64,000 nt of DNA, from positions 343,491,081 through 343,555,080 of the forward strand of contig JAUPFV010000001.1 in the NCBI GenBank assembly GCA_036936605.1, in the 5' to 3' direction. Positions within the stretch are counted from its first letter, which is position 1; each line of letters begins with the position of its first letter. The notes beneath the pieces were generated by a model that saw only the letters and a program-made list of their open reading frames with translations, made no database searches and had not been told where the DNA came from. The translations under genes and the position numbers were made by a program. Below are positions 1-10,505 of this stretch, piece by piece. The stretch comes from Limnanthes douglasii subsp. nivea (lineage: Eukaryota > Streptophyta > Magnoliopsida > Brassicales > Limnanthaceae).

Positions 1-2
1 AT

Positions 3-404
3 GCAGTGACCCAGGCTACTGAGGAGAAAAATGCTCTGTTAAAGGACCAAGAGGCCACAATCAATGCCAAGATCAACGCCTATGTCAGGGAAATGAATAA
101 AAGCGAAGAGTTAATGATTCAAAGGGTAAAGTCTGATATGGTTCTCCTTTTTCATGAAAAATTTCCGAAGAGGACCCTGGGGGATTTATGGCTCTATGTG
201 GATGACAATGACCTTCCATATTATACAATGGTCGATAAGGATGGAATTCCCAGTGAGTCTTCATCTGATGATGAAGAGAGGACCGGAGAGAGCCCTGGCG
301 AAGAGGAGAATGATCCCAAGGGCAAGAAAGTAGTCGAAGGGGGGAGCGACTCTAAGGGTAAGAAAGCAGATGAAAGGGAGCCATCTTCAAAGGCTCAACC
401 TTAA
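3..404 (+). CDS. C-terminal part of the antisense ORF of element 1 (partial)
   Basis: This open frame enters the window from the left (codon GCA at 3-5) and ends with TAA at 402-404. It runs opposite to gag-pol of the same element. The visible part is a charged, probably helical stretch followed by a globular segment with LLFHEKFPKRTLGDLWLYVD, then a highly acidic, Ser/Lys-rich tail. The same arrangement (charged helix, F-H-x-x-F-P segment, acidic tail) occurs in the antisense ORFs of element 2 (26086-26409) and element 4 (about 60110-60645 minus). Extra ORFs of this kind are known in Tat-lineage retrotransposons, some with a Pfam Transposase_28-like domain; their function is not established. 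The visible part has no internal stop. Confidence 0.75.
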   Translation, partial: AVTQATEEKNALLKDQEATINAKINAYVREMNKSEELMIQRVKSDMVLLFHEKFPKRTLGDLWLYVDDNDLPYYTMVDKDGIPSESSSDDEERTGESPGEEENDPKGKKVVEGGSDSKGKKADEREPSSKAQP

Positions 405-890
405 TTTATGATTTAATTGGTTTATCTTTTATTCAAACTAAAGTCCTTGGAAGGCCAAGGCAATCTTTTTGTTGTGGTGTCCGGTATTTGTTCGGACAGG
501 TTTTTTGTGCTGTATCCTGACTCACTCGAAAGTCCTTGGAAGGCCAAGGCAATTTTAAGTTGTTCAATGAATATTTCTGTTTTGCACAACCATTATCTTC
601 TTTCATTGTTTGTTTTAGTTTAGATAGCTAGAGTTTAAGTAGCTTTTAGTTATTGCGTTGTGAGAGTGTTTAAATTCTCCGGCTAGAGTTTAAATAGCCC
701 TTAGATCTTTCAGTCCGGGTAGTATAACAAAAGATAGAACTTTGAAAATACTTAGAAAATTTTGAAGAAAGCATCGAATTTTATTCAACCATCCGGACAC
801 CTCATAAAAACCTCCCTGTGCCACCAGGGAGGAAAGAGTATGCCCCCAAATATTTACATGGAAGTTCAAACAAGTAAATATTTACACAAG
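405..890. repeat. 3' UTR of element 1 with short duplicated segments
   Basis: This non-coding stretch lies between the end of the antisense ORF and the end of pol. It contains two near-identical copies of AAGTCCTTGGAAGGCCAAGG (about 441-460 and 531-550) and two copies of a GCTAGAGTTTAA(G/A)TAGC segment (about 627-650 and 681-700). The first core is itself a near palindrome (CCTTGGaaGGCCAAGG). Short tandem or near-tandem repeats in the 3' UTR are usual for Tat elements. Confidence 0.6.
798..832 (-). other. Conserved hairpin motif just 3' of pol in element 1
   Basis: CCTCCCTG (811-818) and CAGGGAGG (825-832) form a perfect 8-bp stem with a 6-nt loop, followed in the sense direction by a T-run and ATGAGG. 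The same motif occurs at 27072-27106 in element 2 and 59477-59511 in element 4. The role is unknown; it sits where the sense pol transcript and the antisense ORF transcript converge. Confidence 0.6.
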
Positions 891-2148
891 TGTTATTCCA
901 AGTACATCCGAAGATGCTCAATATTCCAAGGGTGAGTTAAAACCCTGCCATCTTTGTCTTCCAACCAATAAGTTCCAGGCTTGATTCTTTCAACCACAAT
1001 ATACGGACCCTCCCAGGTAGGGGCCAGCTTTCCAAAGAGCTTTTTCTTTAGTGTGTAAGAATACCTTCCTTAATACTTTGTCCCCTGGTTGGAAATCTCT
1101 TCTTTTAACTTTAGAAGCAAGCCTGCTTCTCATCAAGCCCTGATAGTGTGCCACTCTAAGGCGAGCTTTAACCCGTCTTTCTTCTATTAAATCAAGTTGA
1201 TTTCTGATGGCCATCTCATTAGCGTGTCCGGAGAAGTTGTGAACACGAAAGGAAGGGAGTGTCTTCTCTATGGGGGGCTACTGCATCCATTCCATAGACC
1301 AAGGCGAAGGGTGATTCTTGTGTTGCAGCCCCAGGTGTTGTCCGGTAGGCCCACAAGACTTCTTGTAAATAACTAGGCCACTTCCCAGCAGCCCCTTCTA
1401 GATTCTTCCTTAAACCGGACAGTATAGTCCTATTAGCCACTTCAACTTGCCCATTAGCTTGTGGGTGGAAAGGTGAAGAAAAACAATGCTGTATACCCCT
1501 TGAGGCACAGAAGCTTTCCATTTCTCTATTGTCGAACTGTGGCCCATTGTCTGTTGTTATTTTCTGTGGGACACCAAATCTACAACATATGTTGGACATA
1601 ATGAATTTTATGACAGTTTTTGATGTTGTCCCTGCCAAGGGAACTGCTTCTATCCACTTTGAAAAGTAGTCAATGGCCACACTTATAGTTCTACGCCCTC
1701 CGGACGCCACAGGGAGAGGCCCTACTAAGTCCAACCCTCATCGAGCAAAAGGGATGGGCTCAGAAATTGACTCCAAAGGAATGGCTGGTACATGAATTTC
1801 ATTGCTGTACCTCTGGCATGGGTCACACCTTTTCACCAATTCATTAGCATATTTCATAATCGATGGCCAATAATATCCGGAGAGTAATACTCTTCTTGTT
1901 AAAGCTCTAAACCCACAATGAACTGATCCCTCACCATCATGCAATTCGGAGAGGACCACTTGTGACTCATCATCCCCTAAACAACGTAGGAGAGGTTTAC
2001 TATAGGATTTTTTGTACAACACTTCTCTCAACATAATGAAACCACGAGCCTTGTGTTTCAATGTTCTGGCTTGTGATTTATCTGAAGGCACAATACCATC
2101 GGACAGATATTGCATGAGAGGAGACCTCCAATCCTGAGGCTGCTTCAC
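890..2148 (-). pseudogene. Integrase part of element 1 pol, broken
   Basis: The reading frame 2148-1738 covers the zinc-binding N-terminal part of integrase (CDPCQRYSNE) and is followed by the core (1734-1219), which starts at MDLVGPLP and has TTDNGPQFDN and FHPQANGQVE. The C-terminal part continues at 1214-990 in another frame and then shifts again near 1040, after which GPY/chromo-like sequence can be followed to about 900. A TGA at 1738-1740 replaces the tryptophan of the conserved R-W-G-I/L-D-L-V-G motif (kept in element 2). Two frameshifts (near 1275 and 1040) complete the damage. Integrase joins retrotransposon cDNA to host DNA; this copy could not make a full-length one. Confidence 0.85.
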
Positions 2149-3820
2149 CTATATTTCAAAAACTTCCTCTTCTTCACCCTTACTAAGTTGAATAGAAGGG
2201 CTTTCAAGCACATGGATCCATGGGTAAGACTCTGTATATGCTATTGTTGCTAATGAGTCTGCTAGCTCATTTTCTGCCCGGGGAATGTGTTCGTAGACAA
2301 CAGCTTTAAATTTTAGTGCTTCATTCTTGAGGAGGAGTAAATATTTCACAAGTTGCTCCTTTCTAGCCTCAGATTGGCCTAAGGCATGGTGGATAAGCAA
2401 TTGGGAGTCACTTAGCAGTTTGACCCTCTTAGCCCCACAGATGTGCGCTAACTTTAACCTAGCTATAGTTGCTTCGTATTCGGACTCGTTATTAGATGCC
2501 CTGAAAGCAAAACAAATAGCCTAGTACATACTATCTCCATAAGGGGAAGTTAAACATATTCCTGCACCACATCCCATAGTGCTAGATCCACCATCTGTTC
2601 GGACGATCCAGACTTTCTTGTCTTTTGTATCAGTAGCTTGCTCTGAATCCCTATTGGAGTGGAACTCAACCAAGAAATCAGCCACAGCTTGGGCTTTTAC
2701 TGCTGTCCGGGGAGCAAAGTCTATGTTGAAGTCCCCCAATTCTACTGACCACTTAGTCATTCTGCTTGAAATGTCTGCTTTTTGAAGGACATTCTTTAAG
2801 GGAAAAGAGGTTCGGACAACAATAGGATGAGCCTGGAAATAAGGCCTCATCTTTCTTGCAGCTATTACCAGAGCTAATGCCAATTTTTCAAGTTTCAAGT
2901 AACGTCTCTCAGCATCTATCAAGCTCTTGCTGATGTAGTACACTGGGTGGGGATACCTATCGACCTCTCTTACCAGCACATCACTGATGGCACAACTTGA
3001 AACTGCCAAATATACGAAGAGAGTCTCCCCATCAACTGGTTTGAACAAAGTTTTGGGGGAGGACATGTGTTTCTTGATTTCATTGAAAGCTTCATCACAC
3101 TGTGGGGTCCACTCGAAACCCTTTGCACCCTTCAAGGTTTGGAAGAAAGGAGCACACCTGTCCGAAGACCTGGAGATAAATCTGTTTAAAGCTGCTAATC
3201 TCCCCGTTAACCGTTGTACTTCTTTGACATTTCGAGGAGGTTCCATCTGGAAAAGAGCATTCAGCTGGTCCGGATCGGGCTGTATTCCATGCTCACTTAT
3301 GATATAGCCTAAAAACTTTCCGGACTGCACTCCGAAGACACATTTCTCAGGGTTTAACTTTAAATTCACTTTTACCAAGTTGGCAAAAGTTTCTTTGAGA
3401 TCGGGCAAGTGTAACTGCTCATCCACACTCTTCACCATCATATCGTCAATGTAAACCTCCATATTTCTTCCAATTTGATCAGCAAATGCCTTGTTGACTA
3501 GCCTCTGATAAGTAGCCCCATCATTTTTCAAACCAAATGGCATCACCTTGTAGCAATGGAGACCCCTGTCAGTGACAAATGTGGTATGCTCTTGATCTTT
3601 TGGATCTACTTGAATCTGATTGTAGCCGGAGAAGGCATCCATAAAGGAAAGCAGCTTGTTCCCAGAAGTAGAGTCTACCAACTGATCTATCCGGGGGACC
3701 GGATACAAATCTTTTGGGCAAGCTCTATTGAGGTCTGTGAAGTCAATGCACATGCACCACTTGCCGTTTTCCTTTTTACCAGGACAGGATTGGCAGTCCA
3801 CAAAGGGTATTGAGATTCTT
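2149..3820 (-). pseudogene. Reverse transcriptase, RNase H and second RNase H of element 1 pol, broken
   Basis: The long frame 3801-2521 holds reverse transcriptase with the intact catalytic YIDDMM (codons near 3453-3436), the VMPFGLKN motif and the GKFLGYIIS connection, followed by RNase H (VYYISKSLIDAERRYLKLEKLALAL region) and the start of the second RNase H (VRTDGGSS). A TAG at 2521-2523 interrupts the second RNase H; the same frame resumes at 2400-2149 with the SDSQLLIHHA motif and ends in a further TAG. Glutamine stands at the first stop in elements 2 and 4, so it is a C-to-T change of a Gln codon. A frameshift near 3750 separates this frame from the upstream one. The dual RNase H is typical of Tat elements. 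Confidence 0.88.
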
Positions 3821-5169
3821 TAATGTGCCCCATCTTAGTGAGTCTGTCAACCTCTTGTACTATGACATCAGCCTTTTCTTTTGAGAAAGCTCTTCTCTTT
3901 TGAACCACTGGTGCTACATCTCTCCGGACAGATAGGTGATGGGATATCACTTCTGATGGAACTCCAGTAACATCAGCATTGCACCAAGCAAAAACATGCT
4001 GATGGTCTTTCAAAAATTTCAACATCTCTTCTTTCAACATTGGTGGCATCTTGGACCCTATCTTGACACTCTTGCCTTCTTCCAAACAGTGCGTTTCAAC
4101 CTCTTCAATTGGAATCAACACTCCAGGGGTCTCTCTGGGGTCATCAATTTCAACCTCACCCCCAGAAAGGCCCTCAAACTGCTATTGATCATTTATTCGG
4201 ACTGCCCCCAATGTTCGAGGAGCCAGGGCAGTGGCATAGCATTCTCTTGCAATCTTTAAGCACTGGTGGACTGTTGAAGCCACTGCATGCATCCTAGAGA
4301 GCCAAGACCTCCCTAGAATAGCATTATAGCAAGTGGGACAATCCACCACAATAAAGAGTATTCTAACCATTTTCTTGAAAGGGCCCCTGCCCAATAACAC
4401 CTCTTCTTCGAATTCTCCGATCACATCGGCTGAGCTGCCTGTGAAGCCCGCGATTGACCTGTCCGACTTTTGAATCACAGCTGGATTTCTCATTTTTCTT
4501 GTAAGTGGTTAGGAAAAGGATATTGGCTGAGCTTCCAGTATCCACCAAAATTCGCCTTATTTCATTGCCCCCTATAGAGGCTCCTATGACAACAACATCC
4601 TCATGAGGGCCAGCAATGTCTCTCAAATCATCCTCATCAAAGACAATGAAGGGGAATGAGTTCGGTGACTGATAAGATGTCATGCCTCCTTCTAGCTGGG
4701 AGGCTAAATTATGAACATGCCTCTTTCTCGAAAAAGCAGTAGGAGCTATCATAGTGTCCCCTCCGAAAATTGTAAGTGACTCAAAGAATTTAATGAGCCC
4801 GGAGACCGACCTAGAACACTCCTCTATAGCACCCACCCTGTTTCGAGTTGGATCAGGATCCAAGTATTCAGATTCCACATCAAAACTTTCAACTATAACC
4901 ATGGCCCCCTCCGGGGCAGCATTACTTGGACCAACCCGGTGAGTGTTGTCAGGCCTGTTGCCTCCTCTTCTTTTAACGTATGCTCCCAACTTTCCCCTTT
5001 CAATCAGGTTTTGAACCTCTTGCTTCAATGCTATGCAATCATCAGTGGTATGGCCAATATCATTGTGATATTGGCAAAAAGAGTTGTTACGATGCTCTCT
5101 GGGAGACTGCAAGGTTGCTGGTCTCCGGTAATGCACCTCATCTTTTGTCTTATCGAAAATGGTGGCCAC
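3687..5169 (-). pseudogene. gag zinc finger, protease and linker of element 1, broken
   Basis: Frame 5169-4363 starts in the C-terminal part of gag, with a Cys/His cluster CQYHNDIGHTTDDC (a degenerate zinc knuckle), then runs into the aspartic protease with intact LVDTGSSANILF. A frameshift near 4490 moves the protease C-terminus (GRSWLSRMHA) into frame 4493-4182. A TAG at 4182-4184 interrupts the linker, which continues in the same frame at 4121-3687 with HVFAWCNADVTGVPS and leads to the reverse transcriptase N-terminus. The processing protease therefore keeps its catalytic motif, but the polyprotein cannot be made in one piece. Confidence 0.85.
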
Positions 5170-5205
5170 ACTTTCTTTGAGCTCTGCGAACCATTCCGGT
5201 TGGAC

Positions 5206-6525
5206 TCATGGCCCTCTCTTGTTTCTGGATTGTTGACTTTGAGCAGGAGCTGCTGGTTGAGACTGAGCTTTTGCCCTGCCATGCCCTTGTCCGGTTTCTC
5301 TTGCTTTATTCCCGGACTGGTTTTGATTTGGAGTTGGTGCCACTGGGGTGGACCTCACCTGTCTGTGCACCCTGGTTTTCTTTGTTTCATCATCGTTTAT
5401 TTGTTTGCCAACTTGATTTAGCAATACTCCCCAGGTCATAGCCTTCTTTCTGGTCACCGAATCAGCCAGATTGCCTGGGTTCAAACCTTGCCTTAGGGAT
5501 GCTATTGCCACCTGTTCGAAGCAATCAGCCAACCCATTCTTTGTGTTCACAAAACGACTTATGTACTCTTTCAAGGACTCATTTGGCTCCTGGACACAAT
5601 GGATTATTGTATCTCCATTTCCCTTCAGCTCCTTACTCCCTACAAACTGCCTTCGAAAGGCCACCCAAAACGTATCAAAATCTTTAATACAACCCTGAGG
5701 CAGGCTGTTGTACCATTTCAGAGCACTCCCCGTAAAAGATTGGGAGAATGCCCTACACTGTAGTTTATCATCGTCATCGAAGTTCATCATGAAGTTCTTG
5801 AATTGCTCCAGATGATTGTCCGGATCAGTACTGCCATCGTACTTCTCCATTTTAGTGCTATCAAACCTCTTGGGGAGGTTTCCGGACAGAATTTTAGAAG
5901 ACAGTGGAGACTGCCTCCAATTCCTTCCACGAATGAACACAGTATCCTCATTGGGAGTTGCAAAGATACCTGGTTCATCGTGGAAAGCAAAAGGATCCAT
6001 TAGCATCTTGTCCGTATACCTCCGGTGGTGAGATGACCCCTTTCCAATATGCCTTTTCATTCTTCCATGGTGGTCTCTTTTTCTTGAATATTTCTTAACC
6101 TGCTTTTACTTTTTCTTGGTTCGACCCTCATCGCTGCTAGAGGACAAGGATTTTTCATTTCCCTCACTATCCGAAGAGCTACCCGAAGATTCTGAGCTCG
6201 AGTCAGAACTCTCCACAGACTTGGACCGGTGAGACTTTTTAGAGCTAGCATGAGTCTTTTTAGTGCTCACATGAGTTTTCGAAGCCTCAGGCTCCCTGGG
6301 GTTGTCGGTGTGATGAACAACCGATGCCTTGGATTTTCCTTTCACGCCCATCTTGGACTTTTCAGCCCTTAGAGCTTCTATCTCAAGCGTTAACATGTCT
6401 CGCTCTTGGACAGTGTACTCATCGTTCTCTTCCACCACTTCGAGCAAAGCTGGTGGAAGCTCTGGATTGTCCGGATTCATACGGACAGAATTTCTTGGCA
6501 GGTTTTGAATGCTTGATTCAGGCAC
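5206..6525 (-). pseudogene. gag of element 1, split by one in-frame stop
   Basis: Two open stretches (6525-6106 and 6060-5206) lie in the same frame, separated by a TAA at 6106-6108. The N-terminal half is Ser/Lys-rich; the C-terminal half contains the Ty3/Gypsy gag core: GRNWRQSPLSSKILSG, FDSTKMEKYDGSTDPDNHLE, LKWYNSLPQG, FRRQFVGS. A TGA at 5206-5208 falls where elements 4 and 5 encode tryptophan (W-V-x-P/T), separating gag from its zinc-finger end. Gag forms the particle that packages the RNA. The start is chosen as the first ATG downstream of the PBS (6523-6525). Confidence 0.85.
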
Positions 6526-6532
6526 CTCTCTC

Positions 6533-6550
6533 CTCCCACTGTGGTCGCCA
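6533..6550 (-). other. Primer binding site of element 1
   Basis: In element orientation this begins TGGCGACCACAGTGG, three bases (ATT complement) inside the LTR. The same TGGCGAC start and 3-nt gap occur in element 3 (from 16291) and element 4 (from 53627). The primer tRNA was not identified. Confidence 0.7.
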
Positions 6551-6553
6551 ATT

Positions 6554-7031
6554 TGGTGAGGATAATAACCGCCTGAGGGTAGGCTAGTAATTTCAAGTGG
6601 AGTTTTAAGGTGGTGTATGGGTGTTTAACGGTGGTGTGTGGGTGTTTAACGGTTATAGTAGAAAGTAGAGAGATGATTAAGCAGCTTGGTAGTAGTTAAT
6701 TCTTATTACCCCTAGTTAATGCGGGTGATTAGGTATTTATAGTATAATGTTTGGGCCCTTATGGGCTTTCGGGTCATGTTTAATGGACCTGGGTCATGTT
6801 TAAAGACCCATGAGCTCTAAGTATGAGAGCAAGTAGCTTAGTCAAGAAGTGTTTAGGTTTTTTAGTACTTTTGTCATAGTTCGAACAGCCTTAAGTTCAC
6901 AGTGTTCACAGAAATCTGTTCGGTCCAAATATCTTGTTCGATCCATGTCCATGTAGCATGTCCGGTATTCGGAGAGACTAGACCGATTTGCCCTGTCCGG
7001 GGACCATCCTGAATTCGGACTCATCATAACA
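6554..7031 (-). repeat. 5' LTR of element 1
   Basis: In element orientation it starts TGTTATGATGAG and ends CCTCACCA, 478 bp. A TATAAATA box lies at 6734-6741 (minus strand). The start resembles that of element 3's LTR (TGTTATGG). The partner LTR is not in the window. Confidence 0.75.
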
Positions 7032-7189
7032 GACCATGTGTTTCCTTTGTATATTAACTATGTATTTATTTTTTATTATATTACACCAAACATGTGAGTT
7101 CTTAATTAACATACATGTTATTTGTTTGTACACTAAGCCAGTTTACTAATTTTGTTTTGCATGTATATTTCTTGTTGCATTTGGTATTG

Positions 7190-8065
7190 TTGGTTGTGAA
7201 GATGCTGAAAGTTGCCTATTGTTTTTGGAGATTTTGAAACTCTATTTGTTGAGTATAAAATCATATTTATTTTGGACCTTCTTTTAGTTATCATTAATGT
7301 TGTTTCTGTTTTATATCTGAACTGCTATCATGCCTACAATATTTTCTATTTTGTTTAGAATTTGAGGTATGCTCTGAATATACTAACAGAGAGTTTAGAT
7401 TTAGGATGTTAAGTCTGTTTAATCAATGCACTTATGCTCCAATTGTATATATTTCAATGCATATCTTTCAGATTTTATATGTGCATCTACTGCGATTGAA
7501 TCATTTAACAGTCATATTAAAAAATGTATAGTCTACCCATTTTTGAATTAATTAAAAAGATTAGAGTCTTACTTATGACTCAAATTTTACGGCATTATTA
7601 GGTAGGGGGATAAGATAGAGTAGTAAATTATTTCTTGATTATGAAAATAAGTTTAAACTAAATGTCGAAAATTTTTATAGCTGGCTAGTCCGTAAGTCTT
7701 CGGCAGCCATATATGAAGTTTTTTCAGATCCTGTTATGGTTGTTAATTTGTTGGATTCCAAATGCCTATGGTGTTTGGAAACAAGATTTGTTTCCATGTT
7801 CTCATGCTTTTGTTGTAATACATTTGACTTAGTAAGATCATATAACATTACTCTTTTAGCATGCCGACTATAACCAATTTTGAAAAATGACCAAGCTCTA
7901 ATGATTCATCTGAGCCAAAAATTTTGCCTCCAAATATGAAAAGACAAGATTGAAGGCCTAAGAAGAAGCGTATTTCGTCTAAAGGAGAAATAACAAACAA
8001 GTAGTTGAGGCGTGGTTGTTCTTCAAAACCATACCATAATAAAAAATACTTGTGAGGTCTTACTT
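7190..8065 (+). pseudogene. MURA (MuDR-type) transposase C-terminal remnant
   Basis: Fragments in several frames match the order of a MURA transposase. Near 7195-7240 there is EDAESC-FLEILK, resembling the E-x-x-S-W-x-W-F-L motif. At 7640-7740 there is a segment reading ENFYSWL-SSAAIYEVF. At 7755-7830 there is a SWIM-type zinc finger, GVWKQDLFPCSHAFVVIH. At 7930-8060 there is a Lys/Arg-rich tail RPKKKRISSKGE followed by a ruined CCHC knuckle (RGCSSKPYHNKKYL). Frameshifts and stops occur throughout, and most of the catalytic region is missing between 7240 and 7640. Confidence 0.65.
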
Positions 8066-8745
8066 TAACGTGCGATTCATTGCTTACCGATCATGTGAAT
8101 CTCTTGTATTTTAAACCGATCATGCAAGTTTCTTGAATATTAAACATGTTACTTCTTATATATAAACCAATCATGAGGCTCCTTGTATATTAGACGATTC
8201 GATTTTAAGTTTATTAGTTATGTTAGATCTTATATTTCCAACTATGCAAGTTCATGTAGTATAACCATGCTATTTTTTGTATACTAAACATGCTACTTCT
8301 TATATATAAACCAACCATGTGATTCCCATATATATTAAACAATCCGATTTTAATTATATTAGCTGTGCTAGTTCTTATCTCTACAACTATGCGAGTTCAT
8401 ATGGTATGATCATGCTAGTTTCTTGTATATTCCAATCGAACTTTATAGACAATGTGATTTGTCTTATAATAGACCATTATTTTGTCTTTAACTTAATTAA
8501 CCCACCAATAATGTGATTTTATTTTTGATAAACCTTTCGATTTCGAACATTTTAAACATGCTAGATCTTATATTTCTAACTATGATAGCTCATGTATAGT
8601 AAACGTATGAGTTCTCGTATAAAAAAAAATTAATTATAGTTATTTTAAACATGTGACTTGTCTTATAATAGACCATGCGATAGTAGACATATATCAAACA
8701 TGTTATTTCTTGTATATTAAACCATTATATCTACTTAAAAGGCCC
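8060..8745. repeat. Degenerate array of the CCATG(C/T)-containing short repeat
   Basis: The stretch is built from variants of a unit of about 25-35 bp around (A)CCATGCGATT-TTCTTGTATATTAAA. Similar blocks occur at 7033-7150, 9580-9770, 10190-10500, 11420-11560, 12450-12760, 14080-14450 and 14960-15250. No coding sequence is visible here. Confidence 0.6.
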
Positions 8746-8929
8746 AGATGATATCATAAAATTGTTATATGAATTAAATATAGATTATAAGTTTCTTGGA
8801 ATAAACAAAAAAAAGGTCCTAACAATTTGTATACTTCCAATCCTAACAAAAAAATACAGCTATAGTTTAGGGTTTCACAGTTTACAACGCGAGTTAACAA
8901 CAAAAACATGCAAAACAAAAATATTTAAC

Positions 8930-9317
8930 CATCGGAAGAAGTGTTTTCTTCTTCAAACTCCTCTTTTTCATCCATCTCGCCATCAGCCTCCTCTTATTCA
9001 CTCTCTTCCTCCATCTCATCATCAACCTCATCATCTTCTTCCTTCAAGTCCGAGAATTCTTCATCCGAGTACTCCCTCTTCCATTTTATCTGTGGAAGCT
9101 TGTTGGGGTCTTACTCATCTCGTAAAAATGAACCAGAGTCTGGAGAGATGTATTTATCGTGGAAGCATAATATTAACCCATTTCTGGGAGAGTCCAACGA
9201 GTAATCGGTGATTGTTAAACGTTTGTATTCTGAAAAATGGTTCGAAAAGTCAGAAAGGTCCTCATCTAAAAAAAATGAGTCGTCATACGAGTAATCAGGT
9301 GAAGGGAAGTGTGCCAT
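8930..9317 (-). pseudogene. Small acidic protein remnant, unknown function
   Basis: The minus-strand frame starts with ATG at 9315-9317 (MAHFPSPDYSYDDSFF) and stays in one frame to a TAA at 8929-8931 region, interrupted by TAA at about 9111-9113 and another TAA near 8998. The first half is aromatic and acidic; the second half is an almost pure Asp/Glu run (SDLKEEDDEVDDEMEEESE). With only two point stops in about 128 codons it looks like a recently lost gene or exon of the minus-strand MULE gene. I do not recognise the family. Confidence 0.5.
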
Positions 9318-10185
9318 GGTTTTTGGATATGAAGAGTTTATGAGTTTTTTACTTTTAAGAGTTTATGTATAATACCCAATGGGCACTCTTATATATAAAC
9401 AAAACTCTAACCCAATCTTGATCTTTGTTTTGTAGTTATTTCTTTAGTCGTGATTAGATATCTACTTTTGTCAAATTAAGCAATAACTTAGATAATTGAA
9501 ATGATTATAATACTTAAATATTGATATGGTAGATTGGTTAGAAGCTATTTGAACAATATTGTATTAATTACCATGCATGACTAATGTATTTATATGTTAA
9601 AAAGAGTTGAGACTAGTTACTCGTTCGATTTCAAGTATATCCAATTATGCAAATTCTTTGTGTTTAACAGTGCATTTCTACTACATTAACTCTAATAGAC
9701 AACATAACTTATATAACCTTATGATTTGTTTTATAAACAACCATGCGATTATAGGTATTTTATCACCATATTATTCATGAATTGTTACTAATTAAGTGAT
9801 ATTAGTGTTGAATGATACTGCAAGTTCAGAGCTACTCACTATTATTTTTTCTTATTTACATCATAATTTACTTATAAAATATGTCAAATTATAAATTAGG
9901 TCACGTCATAAAAACTCCATAAAGAGAGCTAGCATCGAACACAGCATTTGAGCTCCAACATTTGAATATATATATTTTCTCTGTTAGTTTCTGATATAAA
10001 TCTTCTTCGGATAATGTTTGTAGCGCATTTGTAAACAAAAACGCAATAATCGAGGCTGCCTAGTTTTTGTTGTTGGATATCTCTAGCATTTTTTACTTTA
10101 AATCCCTTCCTAACATCATGTATGTATCTTTTTCATACAATTTGAATTATTAACAAGAGTTTAGAGCAGTTAGAAGTTTACATGT
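9318..10185. other. AT-rich stretch without recognisable gene
   Basis: It contains one block of the CCATGCGATT-type repeat (about 9580-9770). Otherwise I see no coding sequence, RNA gene or transposon end. Confidence 0.4.
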
Positions 10186-10189
10186 AAGA

Positions 10190-10505
10190 ACATTTTTATA
10201 TAACATGCTATTTTTTAAAAAAATAACCATGCTATTATTTTAAAACATTAACCATGTTATTTCTTTGAAAAACTAATCATGTTATTTCTTTGAAAAATTA
10301 ACAATGCTCTTTTTTCGAAAAACTAATCATATTATTTCTTTGAAATATTAACCATGCTATTTTTTTGAAACAATAACTATATTATTTCCTTGAAAAACTA
10401 ATAATGTTATTTCTTTGAAAAAATAACTACGCTACTTATTTGAAAAACTAATCATGCTATATTTTTGAAAAATTGACAAAGTTATTTATTTGAAAAATTC
10501 ATACT
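10190..10505. repeat. 25-bp tandem repeat array
   Basis: At least ten consecutive copies of a 25-bp unit of the form TAACCATGTTATTTCTTTGA plus AAAAC, with point differences between copies. The period is regular from about 10255 to 10500. This is the most ordered block of the repeat scattered through 7033-15250. Confidence 0.8.

Larger units (their letters stand above)
1..7031 (-). mobile_element. Element 1: Tat-lineage Ty3/Gypsy LTR retrotransposon, 3' LTR outside the window
   Basis: Read on the minus strand, the order is LTR (6554-7031), PBS (6533-6550), gag, protease, reverse transcriptase, RNase H, a second RNase H-like domain, integrase, 3' UTR and an antisense ORF (3-404). The second RNase H and the antisense ORF downstream of pol mark the Tat lineage of plant Ty3/Gypsy elements. 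The 3' LTR should lie left of base 1. The right LTR ends with CA at 7031; the following GACCA (7032-7036) is the expected target-site duplication but cannot be checked here. The right flank is the repeat-rich MULE remnant, so the element probably inserted into it. The coding region has at least six in-frame stops and three or more frameshifts, so the copy is not autonomous. Confidence 0.9.

Noticed and set aside
3556..3813. Plus-strand frame over the reverse transcriptase of element 1
   Set aside because: Shadow of the minus-strand reverse-transcriptase frame, as are the other plus-strand frames at 2327-6031.
10190..10505. CRISPR-like regular repeat
   Set aside because: Repeats are contiguous without unique spacers, degenerate, and the DNA is plant nuclear; it is a tandem minisatellite.
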